A DNA stretch of 64,000 nt from Oscillospiraceae bacterium (GTDB lineage: Bacteria > Bacillota > Clostridia > Oscillospirales > Oscillospiraceae), in assembly GCA_015067785.1 (NCBI GenBank), contig SVLR01000001.1, positions 16,949 to 80,948 of the forward strand. The letters run 5' to 3'. The first letter of the stretch is position 1; the number at the start of each line of letters is the position of its first letter. This document shows, piece by piece, positions 34,533-42,272 of this stretch. The notes beneath the pieces are model-generated. The model was not told the DNA's origin, did no database searches, and worked only from the letters and a program-made list of their open reading frames with translations. The position numbers and the translations under genes were made by a program.

Positions 34533-35336
34533 TCACCCCTTCAGCGTATCGTGGGCAGACACCACCAAAGCATCTGTATCCGGCGCAATGCCAAGCTTAT
34601 CGTCCAATGTCAAGTGGGCCAAAAATTCGATATTTCCCTCCGGGCCTTTCACCGGAGAAAAGGTCATCCCCAAAATGGTAAAACCGATTTCTTTGGTCAG
34701 TGCAACAAAGCCGTCAAGCACTTCCTTGTGAACTGCGGGGTCACGAACAACACCCTTTTTGCCCACCTTTTCCTTCCCTGCTTCAAACTGGGGCTTAATG
34801 AGGCAAAGTACCTGCCCGGTAGGCTTCAGGAAGGTTTTAATGACCGGCAATACGATCCGGAGCGAGATAAAGCTCACATCCACAACGGAAAGATCCAACG
34901 GCTCCCCCAATTCCTCCGGCGTCACATAGCGCACATTGGTGCGCTCCATTACCACAACGCGGGGATCGGAACGGATCTTCCAGTCCAGCTGACCGTAGCC
35001 AACATCAATAGCAAAAACCTTTTTTGCGCCCTGCTGAAGCAGGCAATCGGTAAAACCACCGGTAGAAGCGCCGGAGTCGCTGCACACAAAGCCGGTAGGA
35101 TCTACTCCAAAATCCCGGAGTGCCTTTTCAAGCTTCAACCCGCCACGGCTCACATAGGGACAAGTCGCACCGCGCACCTCTAACTCTACCGTCTCCTCGA
35201 AGGACATTCCGGGCTTATCTGCCTTCTGTCCGTTTACATAGACAAGGCCGCTCATTATAATGGCCTGTGCCTTGGCACGGGAGTCCGCATAGCCCTGCTC
35301 TGTCAGAAGAACATCCAATCTCTTTTTAACTTTCAA
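34533..35336 (-). CDS. tlyA: TlyA-family rRNA 2'-O-methyltransferase
   Basis: The 267-residue protein has an N-terminal S4 RNA-binding domain (RLDVLLTEQGYADSRAKAQAIIMSG) and an FtsJ/RrmJ-like methyltransferase domain with DSGASTGGFTDCLL. TlyA of mycobacteria methylates 16S and 23S rRNA; many Firmicute homologues are annotated as hemolysin A, which is likely a misnomer. I start it at the TTG at 35336 (M-KVKKRLDVLL), nine bases after AGGAGG; the track start is a TTG with no ribosome site. It overlaps dxs by 11 nt. Confidence 0.9.
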   Translation of the reverse strand: MKVKKRLDVLLTEQGYADSRAKAQAIIMSGLVYVNGQKADKPGMSFEETVELEVRGATCPYVSRGGLKLEKALRDFGVDPTGFVCSDSGASTGGFTDCLLQQGAKKVFAIDVGYGQLDWKIRSDPRVVVMERTNVRYVTPEELGEPLDLSVVDVSFISLRIVLPVIKTFLKPTGQVLCLIKPQFEAGKEKVGKKGVVRDPAVHKEVLDGFVALTKEIGFTILGMTFSPVKGPEGNIEFLAHLTLDDKLGIAPDTDALVVSAHDTLKG

Positions 35337-37173
35337 GGCTACACACCTCCTGCACAAAATTTACAATACTTTCGGGATCGAGACCACAATGGCGATAAAG
35401 AGTCTGCAGATCTCCGTGGGGTACATACTGTTCCCCCAAATTTTTCTGATATACACGGCATCCGCGAAGAGCCTGCGCCAGCGCTTCCCCTATGCCACAA
35501 GCTGCCATTGTTTCTTCCAAAATACATACCGGCACATCCGCCGAAATATAGGGCAAAATTTCATTTGTTGGCAGCGGAGAGAGGGATAAAAGCCGCAACA
35601 CCGTAACGGAAACGCCCTTCTCCTGCAATGCTTTCTGCGCCTGCAGCGCATTATCGGTCAGCACGCCGTAGGTGATCAGCACGGCATTTTTTCCTTGGCT
35701 ATGCGCACACACCGGGCCATTTTCCCAAGCAGAGCCCGTATAGCCCCGATCTCCCCCTCTGGGATAGCGGATGGCAACCGGTCCATTTTGCTTTTCCACA
35801 GCCCAGGTGAGCATTTCCCGCAGCTCCTGCCGGGAAGCAGGACAGAGGATCTGCATACCGGGACAATGCCGCAGATACCCCACATCGAAAACACCGTGGT
35901 GGGTCTCGCCGTCCTCGCCCACAAGCCCTGCCCGGTCTACAGCAAAAACGGCGTGAAGCTTTTGCAGACCAATATCCTGAAGCAGCATATCATAGCCTCT
36001 TTGCAGGAAGGTAGAGTAGACCGCAAAGACCGGGATCATCCCTTGCTTTGCAAGACCACCCGCCATAGAGACTGCGTGTCCCTCCGCAATGCCCACATCA
36101 AAAAGGCGCTTGGGATATTTTGCCTTGAAATCCAAAAGGCCGGTACCGCCGGGCATTGCCGCCGTGATGGCGCAGACCCGGTCATTTTTCTTTGCCAGCT
36201 CCACTATGGTTTCTCCAAAGGCTTCAGAAAAACTGGGAGCAGACTTTTTCAGGGGCTCACCGGTTTTGGCATCAAATTTTCCGATGCCGTGGAAAAGCTT
36301 GGGATGCTCCTGTGCAGGAGCGTACCCTCTTCCCTTTTGGGTCACCACATGCAAGACCACCGGGGAGCGCATTTCCTTTGCACGACGGAGCAGAGAGATG
36401 AGCTTGGGCAAATCGTGTCCGTCCACCGGTCCAAAATAGGTAAAGCCCATATTTTCAAAAATGGTGGTGGGCAGCAGCATCCGGCGGACCCTTTCCTTCA
36501 GGTTATGGGTAAACCGGTAAATGGCTTTACCTCCGGGAATCCGGAGGATAAAGTGCCGGTATTGCTGCTTAAAGCCGAGATATTTGTCCCGGGTACGAAG
36601 ATTGGAAAAATGCTTTGCAAGCCCGCCTACATTTTTGTCAATGGAAAGCTCATTATCGTTAAGGATCACGATCAGCGGCTCCTTGCTGTCTGCCGCGTCA
36701 TTAAGTCCCTCGAAGGCAAGACCACCGGTAGCAGCACCGTCCCCGATCAGGGCAACCACACTGTAATCCTGCTTTTGCAGTGTCCGCGCCCGGGCCATAC
36801 CCAAAGCAATGGATACGGAGCTGGAGGCGTGACCTGCGGTAAAGGCATCGCTCACACTCTCCGATGGTTTGGGGAAACCGGCAATACCGCCGTATTGCCG
36901 CAGCATGGAAAAATCCGCCTGGCGGCCGGTCAGCAGCTTATGGATATAAGACTGATGACCCACATCAAACACCAGACGGTCAGTAGCAGTATCAAAAACG
37001 GTCTCCAAAGCCACCGTCAGCTCTACAACACCCAAATTGGAGGCAACATGACCACCCGTGCGGGACACATTTTCCACAAGGAATGCCCGCAGCTCTTTGC
37101 AAAGGGTCTCCCGCTGCAAATCGGTCAGACCTACCAAGTCCTCGTGGCAGCGGATGCTGTCCAAAATACTCAC
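35326..37173 (-). CDS. dxs: 1-deoxy-D-xylulose-5-phosphate synthase
   Basis: DXS makes DXP from pyruvate and glyceraldehyde-3-phosphate, the first step of the MEP isoprenoid pathway. The 615-residue protein has the thiamine-diphosphate domain with DVGHQSYIHKLLTGR and GDGAATGGLAFEGLNDA, the central pyrimidine-binding domain (AEGHAVSMAGGLAKQG) and the C-terminal transketolase domain. It starts at a GTG with AGGTAGGT upstream, nine bases after oapA. Isoprenoids feed undecaprenyl phosphate for the cell wall genes in this window. Confidence 0.97.
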   Translation of the reverse strand: MSILDSIRCHEDLVGLTDLQRETLCKELRAFLVENVSRTGGHVASNLGVVELTVALETVFDTATDRLVFDVGHQSYIHKLLTGRQADFSMLRQYGGIAGFPKPSESVSDAFTAGHASSSVSIALGMARARTLQKQDYSVVALIGDGAATGGLAFEGLNDAADSKEPLIVILNDNELSIDKNVGGLAKHFSNLRTRDKYLGFKQQYRHFILRIPGGKAIYRFTHNLKERVRRMLLPTTIFENMGFTYFGPVDGHDLPKLISLLRRAKEMRSPVVLHVVTQKGRGYAPAQEHPKLFHGIGKFDAKTGEPLKKSAPSFSEAFGETIVELAKKNDRVCAITAAMPGGTGLLDFKAKYPKRLFDVGIAEGHAVSMAGGLAKQGMIPVFAVYSTFLQRGYDMLLQDIGLQKLHAVFAVDRAGLVGEDGETHHGVFDVGYLRHCPGMQILCPASRQELREMLTWAVEKQNGPVAIRYPRGGDRGYTGSAWENGPVCAHSQGKNAVLITYGVLTDNALQAQKALQEKGVSVTVLRLLSLSPLPTNEILPYISADVPVCILEETMAACGIGEALAQALRGCRVYQKNLGEQYVPHGDLQTLYRHCGLDPESIVNFVQEVCSLES

Positions 37174-37182
37174 AAGTAATAC

Positions 37183-37761
37183 CTACCTATCTTTTTTCTG
37201 AAACATATGAGAAGCGCTCCAGATGATCTTACCGACAAGGTGCACGATCTGTGTGCTGGAGCCGATGGCAATGCTCTTACCGATGGCCTTGCCGCCAACG
37301 GTCAAGCCTGCCACTAAAGCAGACATACCCAAGGTAATCAGCTGGGGTATGGAAAAATCAAAATTAGAAAGGATCTGTGCCACAATGGCAGCCGATGCGC
37401 TGCCGGATATAACGCCGCAAATGTCTCCGATCACATCACAGCAAACGCTGCTGACCTTGTCCGCTTTCCGCAAAAGCCGGATCGCCTCCTGCGCACCCAC
37501 GACCTTTCGGGCAGCCATAGAATGGAAGGGTTTTTCGTCAGCAGAGGTCACCGCCACACCGACGATATCGAAGATAATACCGATCAGCACAATGACCAGC
37601 AAGATCAGAAACGCAACCGCAACTGTGCTTGCTTCCATCAAAAGAGAAGAACAAAAAGAAATGATCGCAGAGATCGCAATGGTCAGCAAAAAGACGGTAA
37701 CGATCCATTTTGTTCTTGTTGGCTTTCCTTTTTTTCTACTGTCCGGGTCAGGCTTCGACAC
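37183..37761 (-). CDS. oapA: OLE RNA-associated membrane protein OapA
   Basis: The 192-residue protein has a basic N-terminus (PDSRKKGKPTRTK) and about four hydrophobic helices (IVTVFLLTIAISAIISFCSSL, VAVAFLILLVIVLIGIIFDIVGVAV, GVISGSASAAIVAQI, LGMSALVAGLTVGG). The middle KVVGAQEAIRLLRKADKVSSVCCDVIGDICG and topology match the OapA family as I know it. In Bacillus halodurans OapA binds OLE RNA and brings it to the membrane. The gene lies directly downstream of the OLE RNA and upstream of dxs, the known gene order. It starts at a GTG at 37761 with AGAGGG seven bases upstream. The identification rests on topology, motif memory and neighbours. Confidence 0.82.
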   Translation of the reverse strand: MSKPDPDSRKKGKPTRTKWIVTVFLLTIAISAIISFCSSLLMEASTVAVAFLILLVIVLIGIIFDIVGVAVTSADEKPFHSMAARKVVGAQEAIRLLRKADKVSSVCCDVIGDICGVISGSASAAIVAQILSNFDFSIPQLITLGMSALVAGLTVGGKAIGKSIAIGSSTQIVHLVGKIIWSASHMFQKKDR

Positions 37762-37788
37762 TTTTCATCCCTCTTAATCTAAAATTAT

Positions 37789-38404
37789 GACGGCAGCAGA
37801 CAGGATAAATCTTACGGCTTAGGTCGGGTTGTTTTTCACCGTGCAGAACCTGCCGTTGCCGTGCAGGCCGTTTCCGTTTGATCCGCGCGCTCACTTGTTG
37901 CCGGAAGTGAGTACCCGATTGCCACTGAGTCCGTACTGTAATCCCCTGTCTGCCCAATTACGACAGCCTAGGTGTTTTCCACCGCAGCACAAGTCACCCC
38001 TTAGCCTCTTTTGCAAGGATGGTTTCCAAAGGCAATTCCGGAAATGGCTCTGGCCATCAGCCACATTCCGGCGGCTCCTTTTTCCCCGCATACTCACTCA
38101 AGGCAGGCTACACTGCACACAGCACACGATTCTGCGCACTGCCTTGCAGGTTCATACCAGGCTCGTACGCGATCGGCGTTACAGCAAATGCTGTAGCTTT
38201 ACCGTCGTCGCACAACACCAGGTCTCCACGGTAACCGGGTCGTATACGCCATGCCATTGGCGTGCGCCCTGAAACCTTAACCCCCAGCATCCACCCTAAA
38301 CTGGGCGTAAAAAGCAGACACAAGGGACTTCATCGATATGCCCTTCATAGGATTTTTAGGCCCTACCTGGGAGGTGATCGTTCTGACTAGGATACTGCAC
38401 CGTC
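37789..38404 (-). ncRNA. ole: OLE RNA (large structured RNA)
   Basis: This ~616-nt stretch holds no plausible gene but is rich in stems and has a clear promoter. Its ends pair: 5' GACGG-TG-CAG with 3' CTG-CCGTC just before oapA. Length (about 600 nt), position immediately upstream of oapA and the dxs-tlyA-nadK-argR-recN neighbourhood match OLE (ornate, large, extremophilic) RNA, known from extremophilic and anaerobic Firmicutes. OLE RNA forms a membrane-associated complex with OapA and affects cold, alcohol and magnesium responses in Bacillus halodurans. I cannot check the covariance model here; the ends are estimates. Confidence 0.82.
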
Positions 38405-38411
38405 AAAATGT

Positions 38412-38440
38412 ATATTATCACAGTATTTATGAATATTCAA
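38412..38440 (-). promoter_or_regulatory. promoter of OLE RNA
   Basis: TTGAAT and TAATAT are separated by 17 bases on the minus strand. Transcription would begin near 38405, right at the terminal stem of the RNA. Confidence 0.8.
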
Positions 38441-38613
38441 GTATATTTTGCATATTTTCCGTAATCGCCTTATATTTGTTATCAATATTGACATACCTAT
38501 GCATGAATACTATCATATAAAAGAGGGTATATTACGCACCCCCGGCATCGTATTTGTTATATTTTTGCAAATAGGCAGTGGTCTGTGTCATATCGGTAAT
38601 TTGTGAAAAGATA

Positions 38614-38662
38614 GCGCGTAGGCTTGCGGGGTGCTCAGCCCCGAAGTTCCTGCGCGTTTTTT
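38614..38662 (+). terminator. hairpin with T-run upstream of lipopeptide island (terminator or attenuator)
   Basis: GCGCGTAGG pairs with CCTGCGCG around an inner GGGGTGCTCAGCCCC hairpin and is followed by TTTTTT. It lies 34 bases before the first small ORF. No gene upstream on this strand needs it, so it may be a leader attenuator; a possible promoter TTGCAA-17-TCATAT precedes it. The rest of 38441-38695 shows nothing else clear. Confidence 0.55.
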
Positions 38663-38695
38663 GACAATTATATTCATTTCAAGGAGGTATTTGTA

Positions 38696-38794
38696 ATGAA
38701 AAAGACGATTGCAAATACGAAGATAAACCGTACTTTCAGGGTATTGCTGATCTTGCTAATATCTACTCTGTCCGTTACCGGGTGCAGTCTGTAA
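38696..38794 (+). CDS. small lipoprotein-like peptide
   Basis: This 32-residue ORF is below the track limit. It reads MKKTIANTKINRTFRVLLILL followed by a lipobox-like SVTGC and ends two residues later. AAGGAGG lies eight bases before the ATG. A basic start, a hydrophobic helix and a Cys near the end resemble a lipoprotein signal peptide with almost no mature part. It may encode a tiny membrane peptide, or be the remnant of a longer lipoprotein gene. A related chimeric copy lies at 39547-39663. Confidence 0.5.
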   Translation: MKKTIANTKINRTFRVLLILLISTLSVTGCSL

Positions 38795-38827
38795 TCGTTT
38801 TGCGCAACAATGAAAGGAGTAACCAAT

Positions 38828-39511
38828 ATGAAAAAAGTACTGTCAATCATCAGCATCCAGTTAGTAATACTTATTCTCTTTTCCTCCTGCGCCAGTCCTT
38901 ATGCTATCAACATTGGGCACGATGCTCACCATGGATTATTACCCTCGGTCGCAATTGGAATACGAAGTGATAAAAACGAATTTAACATAGATGATATTAC
39001 TTTGGATTTCTCTTTTGGAGACGACAATGGCGACATCATTGATTACATACAAATTGGCGGTATTAACGCTGAAAAATGTCCAATTGTTTGCGTGGCCGTC
39101 TATTTTTACAATGCGAAATATATGGATGCTACATTTGAACATGTGGAAGATTCCTATGTTTCGCAGAGAATCCTTTTTGAAGATTACAAAGAAATTGAAG
39201 GCTGGCATTTCGTAAAAGAAATTACGCCCGAGGACTATGAAGAAAACTACAAGGTGCAGTATAATTACTGGGGTCGCACAAAATACGACCATACCGAGAC
39301 ACTAACAATTCCCAAAGAAACATTGGAACTCACAACCGGTTATGTTTGCTTTGGGGTACATCAGATAGCCTATATCCCTTCTGAAGATTCTTACATAGTC
39401 ATAGTTAACGATGGTGATTGTAGAGGGGTAAAATACGAAAAACTCGAAAACGGAAAAGTTAAAATTAGTGATGCCGGTATGACTCTTTTCCCTACTGATG
39501 TGCCTCGATAA
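38828..39511 (+). CDS. putative lipoprotein of unknown function, copy 1
   Basis: The 227-residue protein starts MKKVLSIISIQLVILILFSSCAS, a clear lipoprotein signal with lipobox LFSSC, so it is probably anchored in the outer face of the membrane. The mature part has DITLDFSFGDDNGDIIDYIQIGG and a KEITPEDYEENYKVQYNYWGR segment; I recognise no family. GAAAGGAGT precedes the ATG at 38828, which I prefer over the listed 38810. It is about 75 percent identical to copy 2 downstream by eye. Low GC compared with flanking genes suggests acquired DNA. Confidence 0.75.
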   Translation: MKKVLSIISIQLVILILFSSCASPYAINIGHDAHHGLLPSVAIGIRSDKNEFNIDDITLDFSFGDDNGDIIDYIQIGGINAEKCPIVCVAVYFYNAKYMDATFEHVEDSYVSQRILFEDYKEIEGWHFVKEITPEDYEENYKVQYNYWGRTKYDHTETLTIPKETLELTTGYVCFGVHQIAYIPSEDSYIVIVNDGDCRGVKYEKLENGKVKISDAGMTLFPTDVPR

Positions 39512-39546
39512 GAAAAAACAATTGAACGAAAGGATGGTTAAAAATA

Positions 39547-39663
39547 ATGAATAGTTCGAGGTTTAGATTTTTAGCTTTCAAAAGCACGCAGGCAAACCGT
39601 GCTTTTAGGGTGTTGCTGATCTTGCTGATTTTTGCCTTGGCGGTATCGGGTTACGGTCTTTAA
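39547..39663 (+). CDS. chimeric small membrane peptide at duplication junction
   Basis: This 38-residue ORF begins MNSSRFRFLAF, the same as the metalloprotease start (MNNSRFRFLAL), then switches to KSTQANRAFRVLLILLIFAL, the same as the first small peptide. The lipobox Cys is replaced by Tyr (VSGYGL). It thus marks the point where one repeat unit joins the next. A purine-rich GAAAGGATGG lies upstream as for the metalloprotease. It may not be functional. Confidence 0.45.
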   Translation: MNSSRFRFLAFKSTQANRAFRVLLILLIFALAVSGYGL

Positions 39664-39697
39664 TTGCATTACCAAACAGTGAAAGGAGCAACTAAGT

Positions 39698-40345
39698 ATG
39701 AAGAAAGTACTGTCAACCATTAGCATCCTGTTAGTAATACTCATTCTCTTCTCCTCCTGCGCCAGCCCCTATGCTATCAGCATTGGGCACGATGGCTTCT
39801 ATGTAGGATTATTACCCTCGGTCGCAATTGGAATACGAAGTGATAAAAACGAATTTAACATAGATGATATTACTTTGGATTTCTCTTTTGGAGACGATAA
39901 CGGCGACATCATTGATTACATACAAATTGGCGGTATTAGCGCTGAAAAATGTCCAGTTGTTTGCATAGCACTCTACTTTTACAATGCGAAATATATAGAT
40001 TACATATCCACTCGTTTTGCAAACTATAAAGAAATTGAAGGATGGCATTTCGTAAAAGAAATTACGCCCGAGGACTATGAAGAAAACTACAAGGTACAGT
40101 ATAATTACTGGGGTCGCACAAAGTACGACCATACCGAGGCACTGACAATTCCCAAGGAAACATTGGAACTCACCACCGGTTATGTTTGCTTTGGCGTGTA
40201 TGCAATAGCCTATATCCCGTCGGAGAATACATATAAAATATGTATGGGAAGCGAGAAAGGTTTGAAGTATGAGAATCTTACAAGCGGAAAAGTTAGAATT
40301 CATAACGCTGGCAAAGGTCTTTCCTCTACTGATGTACCCCGATAA
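39698..40345 (+). CDS. putative lipoprotein of unknown function, copy 2
   Basis: This is a 215-residue paralogue of the lipoprotein at 38828-39511. The signal MKKVLSTISILLVILILFSSCAS keeps the lipobox Cys. Most differences are in the segment after FYNAKY, where copy 1 has a longer AT-encoded stretch, and in the C-terminal 30 residues (PSENTYKICMGSEKG versus PSEDSYIVIVNDGDCRG). AAAGGAGC precedes the ATG. Uneven divergence hints at selection or recombination on particular surfaces. Confidence 0.75.
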   Translation: MKKVLSTISILLVILILFSSCASPYAISIGHDGFYVGLLPSVAIGIRSDKNEFNIDDITLDFSFGDDNGDIIDYIQIGGISAEKCPVVCIALYFYNAKYIDYISTRFANYKEIEGWHFVKEITPEDYEENYKVQYNYWGRTKYDHTEALTIPKETLELTTGYVCFGVYAIAYIPSENTYKICMGSEKGLKYENLTSGKVRIHNAGKGLSSTDVPR

Positions 40346-40380
40346 GAAAAAACAATTGAACGAAAGGATGGTTAAAAATA

Positions 40381-42045
40381 ATGAATAATTCGAGGTTTAG
40401 GTTTTTAGCTTTGGTTTTAACATTTGCACAACTCTTATCCATATCAAGTGTCACAGTGTCGGCAAACTCCAACGAGAAATCCGCAAAGCAAGCTGAAGCC
40501 ATTCTACCGTCAGAAAGTATTTCTTTAAATAACGGCATTTCAGTCGAAAACCCGATTCCTATGCCTGAACACGAATTAAAACCCATTGTTAGCTCTGAAA
40601 AATTCACAACCGATGAACAAATTGTGCTTCGCTTCGATTATACAGATGTTATGGATTACTACTATGTTGCAGATGGCATAACCGTAACCGAAGAAAGCGG
40701 CAATTCTATGCAGTTTACCCTTACCGCAACCGAAGAATTCGGCAGTGTGGATGTTTATGCAGATTACGGAAATGGAGATGTGGTAAAAAGCTCACTATAT
40801 ACCTACAAATACGGCGATACCGTTTATGTCAGCGATATTGCAAAGGATCAAGCGTGGTATGACTGTATGAAGGATCAATACGAATCCGGATTGATTACCT
40901 TAGACGAGTGGCAGGATGCTTATTCTCTTTTATCACAAACCTTTGTTGCATATGATGGAATTGAAGCTACCGCTTCACAAGCACATCCAAGCACACCGTC
41001 CTCAAACATGGCAGCCACAGCAACTTCGAGTATTATGACAATATCCGGTACACTTAGCTGGGAGATAAATACGGCGGGCAATAAACTTCCTTTACGGATG
41101 ACGAAAGTAGAATTACACGATAAAGACGCCATTGGTTCCCGGTGCATCGCCGTCGGATATACGAATAGCTACGGTCAATATTCCTTTACTTTCGATAATT
41201 CTGACGACGGGGACATTTGGGAAAGTGGTGATATGGATTTCTTTATTCGCTGTTCATTGGAAAGTGAAACATTCAAAGTCGCAGCGGATTGGGTAATAAC
41301 CAGTTACTACTGCGATATTGATATATCCGACAAGATACATAACGGTATAACAACAGGTTTAGACTACTATATTCTATATGATGAGGATATCAATGCTTCT
41401 AAGGCAACCTATGTCCAGCAAGGGATGGTTGTGGGGCAACGGTTTGCGAAGAAAATGGGAATGTCAACCGATAATTTTCTTAATGTAGTTTTTCCATATA
41501 CTTTTGATAATAATGCTGCTTTTTGCTTTGGTGTTCTTGCCGGAAACTGCTTTTCAGGTATTGGAGCAAACAAATTTAAAAATATCGATACACTGATTCA
41601 CGAATATGGACATTATGTAGAACGTTCTTTGGGGGTCTGCGGGGCTACTCTATGGGATATTATCATTCAAGATACAGATCACGCTATTGATGAAGACCAG
41701 TTTTACGATAAGGATGATAAAACCTTTGCTATGCATTTAACATGGTCGGAGTCTTGGGCAACTGCTTTTTCACTGATCGCTCAGGATTTCTACAAAACAG
41801 AATACGATGTACTCCCTGGATTTGCCGATGTTAAATACGGAAATACTAGCTACACATACGAAACACTTAATGTCGGCCAAAATGGTTGTGAGGCTCAAGA
41901 AATGGCAGTTATTGCAGTTTTATGGGATTTATTCGATGCTGCGCCTACCGAGCCGGAAGATCCTGCCGAACCGACCGAGCCAACCGAACCATTTGATAAT
42001 GTTGCATTAGGCATACAATCCAGCAACACAATCCGGTGTATATAG
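40381..42045 (+). CDS. secreted HExxH zinc metalloprotease-like protein
   Basis: The 554-residue protein has a signal peptide (FRFLALVLTFAQLLSISSVTVSA), a domain of unknown type (residues about 60-150), a carboxypeptidase-regulatory-like beta segment (GTLSWEINTAGNKLPLRMTKVELHD, about 220-270) and a protease domain with IHEYGHYVE (His407, Glu408, His411). A downstream WSESWATAF may supply the third zinc ligand. The end is a Glu/Pro/Thr-rich stretch (PTEPEDPAEPTEPTEP) followed by 17 residues with no anchor, so the C-terminus may be shortened. Its first ten codons are duplicated upstream. The AT-rich composition matches the lipoprotein island, not the neighbours. Confidence 0.78.
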   Translation: MNNSRFRFLALVLTFAQLLSISSVTVSANSNEKSAKQAEAILPSESISLNNGISVENPIPMPEHELKPIVSSEKFTTDEQIVLRFDYTDVMDYYYVADGITVTEESGNSMQFTLTATEEFGSVDVYADYGNGDVVKSSLYTYKYGDTVYVSDIAKDQAWYDCMKDQYESGLITLDEWQDAYSLLSQTFVAYDGIEATASQAHPSTPSSNMAATATSSIMTISGTLSWEINTAGNKLPLRMTKVELHDKDAIGSRCIAVGYTNSYGQYSFTFDNSDDGDIWESGDMDFFIRCSLESETFKVAADWVITSYYCDIDISDKIHNGITTGLDYYILYDEDINASKATYVQQGMVVGQRFAKKMGMSTDNFLNVVFPYTFDNNAAFCFGVLAGNCFSGIGANKFKNIDTLIHEYGHYVERSLGVCGATLWDIIIQDTDHAIDEDQFYDKDDKTFAMHLTWSESWATAFSLIAQDFYKTEYDVLPGFADVKYGNTSYTYETLNVGQNGCEAQEMAVIAVLWDLFDAAPTEPEDPAEPTEPTEPFDNVALGIQSSNTIRCI

Positions 42046-42103
42046 ACTAAATTTTGGTTACTAAATTACATTGTGTAAATCTCACCGTGTCAAATCTTAT
42101 TTT

Positions 42104-42133
42104 CAAGGGGTCGATGTCTGTATCGACCCCTTG
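42104..42133 (+). terminator. terminator after metalloprotease gene
   Basis: CAAGGGGTCGAT and ATCGACCCCTTG form a perfect 12-bp stem with a GTCTGT loop followed by TCCATTTTAG. Confidence 0.85.
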
Positions 42134-42191
42134 TCCATTTTAGTTGTTTTTTGATAGTTACGCTCTATTTTGACCTCCTGAGAAATTTTCA

Positions 42192-42220
42192 GTCTATTTC
42201 CCTTTCCGTGGACATATTCT
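42192..42220 (+). promoter_or_regulatory. possible sigma-E promoter of spoIVA
   Basis: GTCTATTT and CATATTCT are separated by 13 bases, close to the mother-cell sigma-E consensus (GKMATATT-N13/14-CATACAMT). It lies about 50 bases upstream of spoIVA, a known sigma-E target in spore formers. Confidence 0.6.
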
Positions 42221-42272
42221 TTCGTAGAACGAGGCAGGAGCAGGCCTCCTGCCAAGCTAAGGAGGCTGGCTT

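Larger units (their letters stand above)
38720..40413 (+). repeat. tandem duplication, two units of about 0.83-0.87 kb
   Basis: Unit 1 (about 38720-39579) and unit 2 (about 39580-40413) each contain the 3' part of a small hydrophobic ORF, a lipoprotein gene and the first codons of the metalloprotease gene. The stretch GAAAAAACAATTGAACGAAAGGATGGTTAAAAATA occurs after both lipoprotein genes. The units differ by a 12-codon deletion in copy 2. Confidence 0.85.

Noticed and set aside
35695-37179. 494-residue plus-strand ORF opposite dxs
   Set aside because: It is the shadow of dxs; no ribosome site and no domain are visible.
37829-38272. 147-residue plus-strand ORF and several other ORFs inside the OLE RNA region
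   Set aside because: They lack ribosome sites, have low-complexity Cys/His/Pro-rich translations typical of noncoding frames, and lie opposite a structured RNA with its own promoter.
37789-38404. RNase P RNA or tmRNA as an explanation for the structured region
   Set aside because: The conserved GAGGAAAGTCC-type core of RNase P and the tmRNA tRNA-like ends and tag frame are not seen, while the oapA neighbourhood fits OLE RNA.
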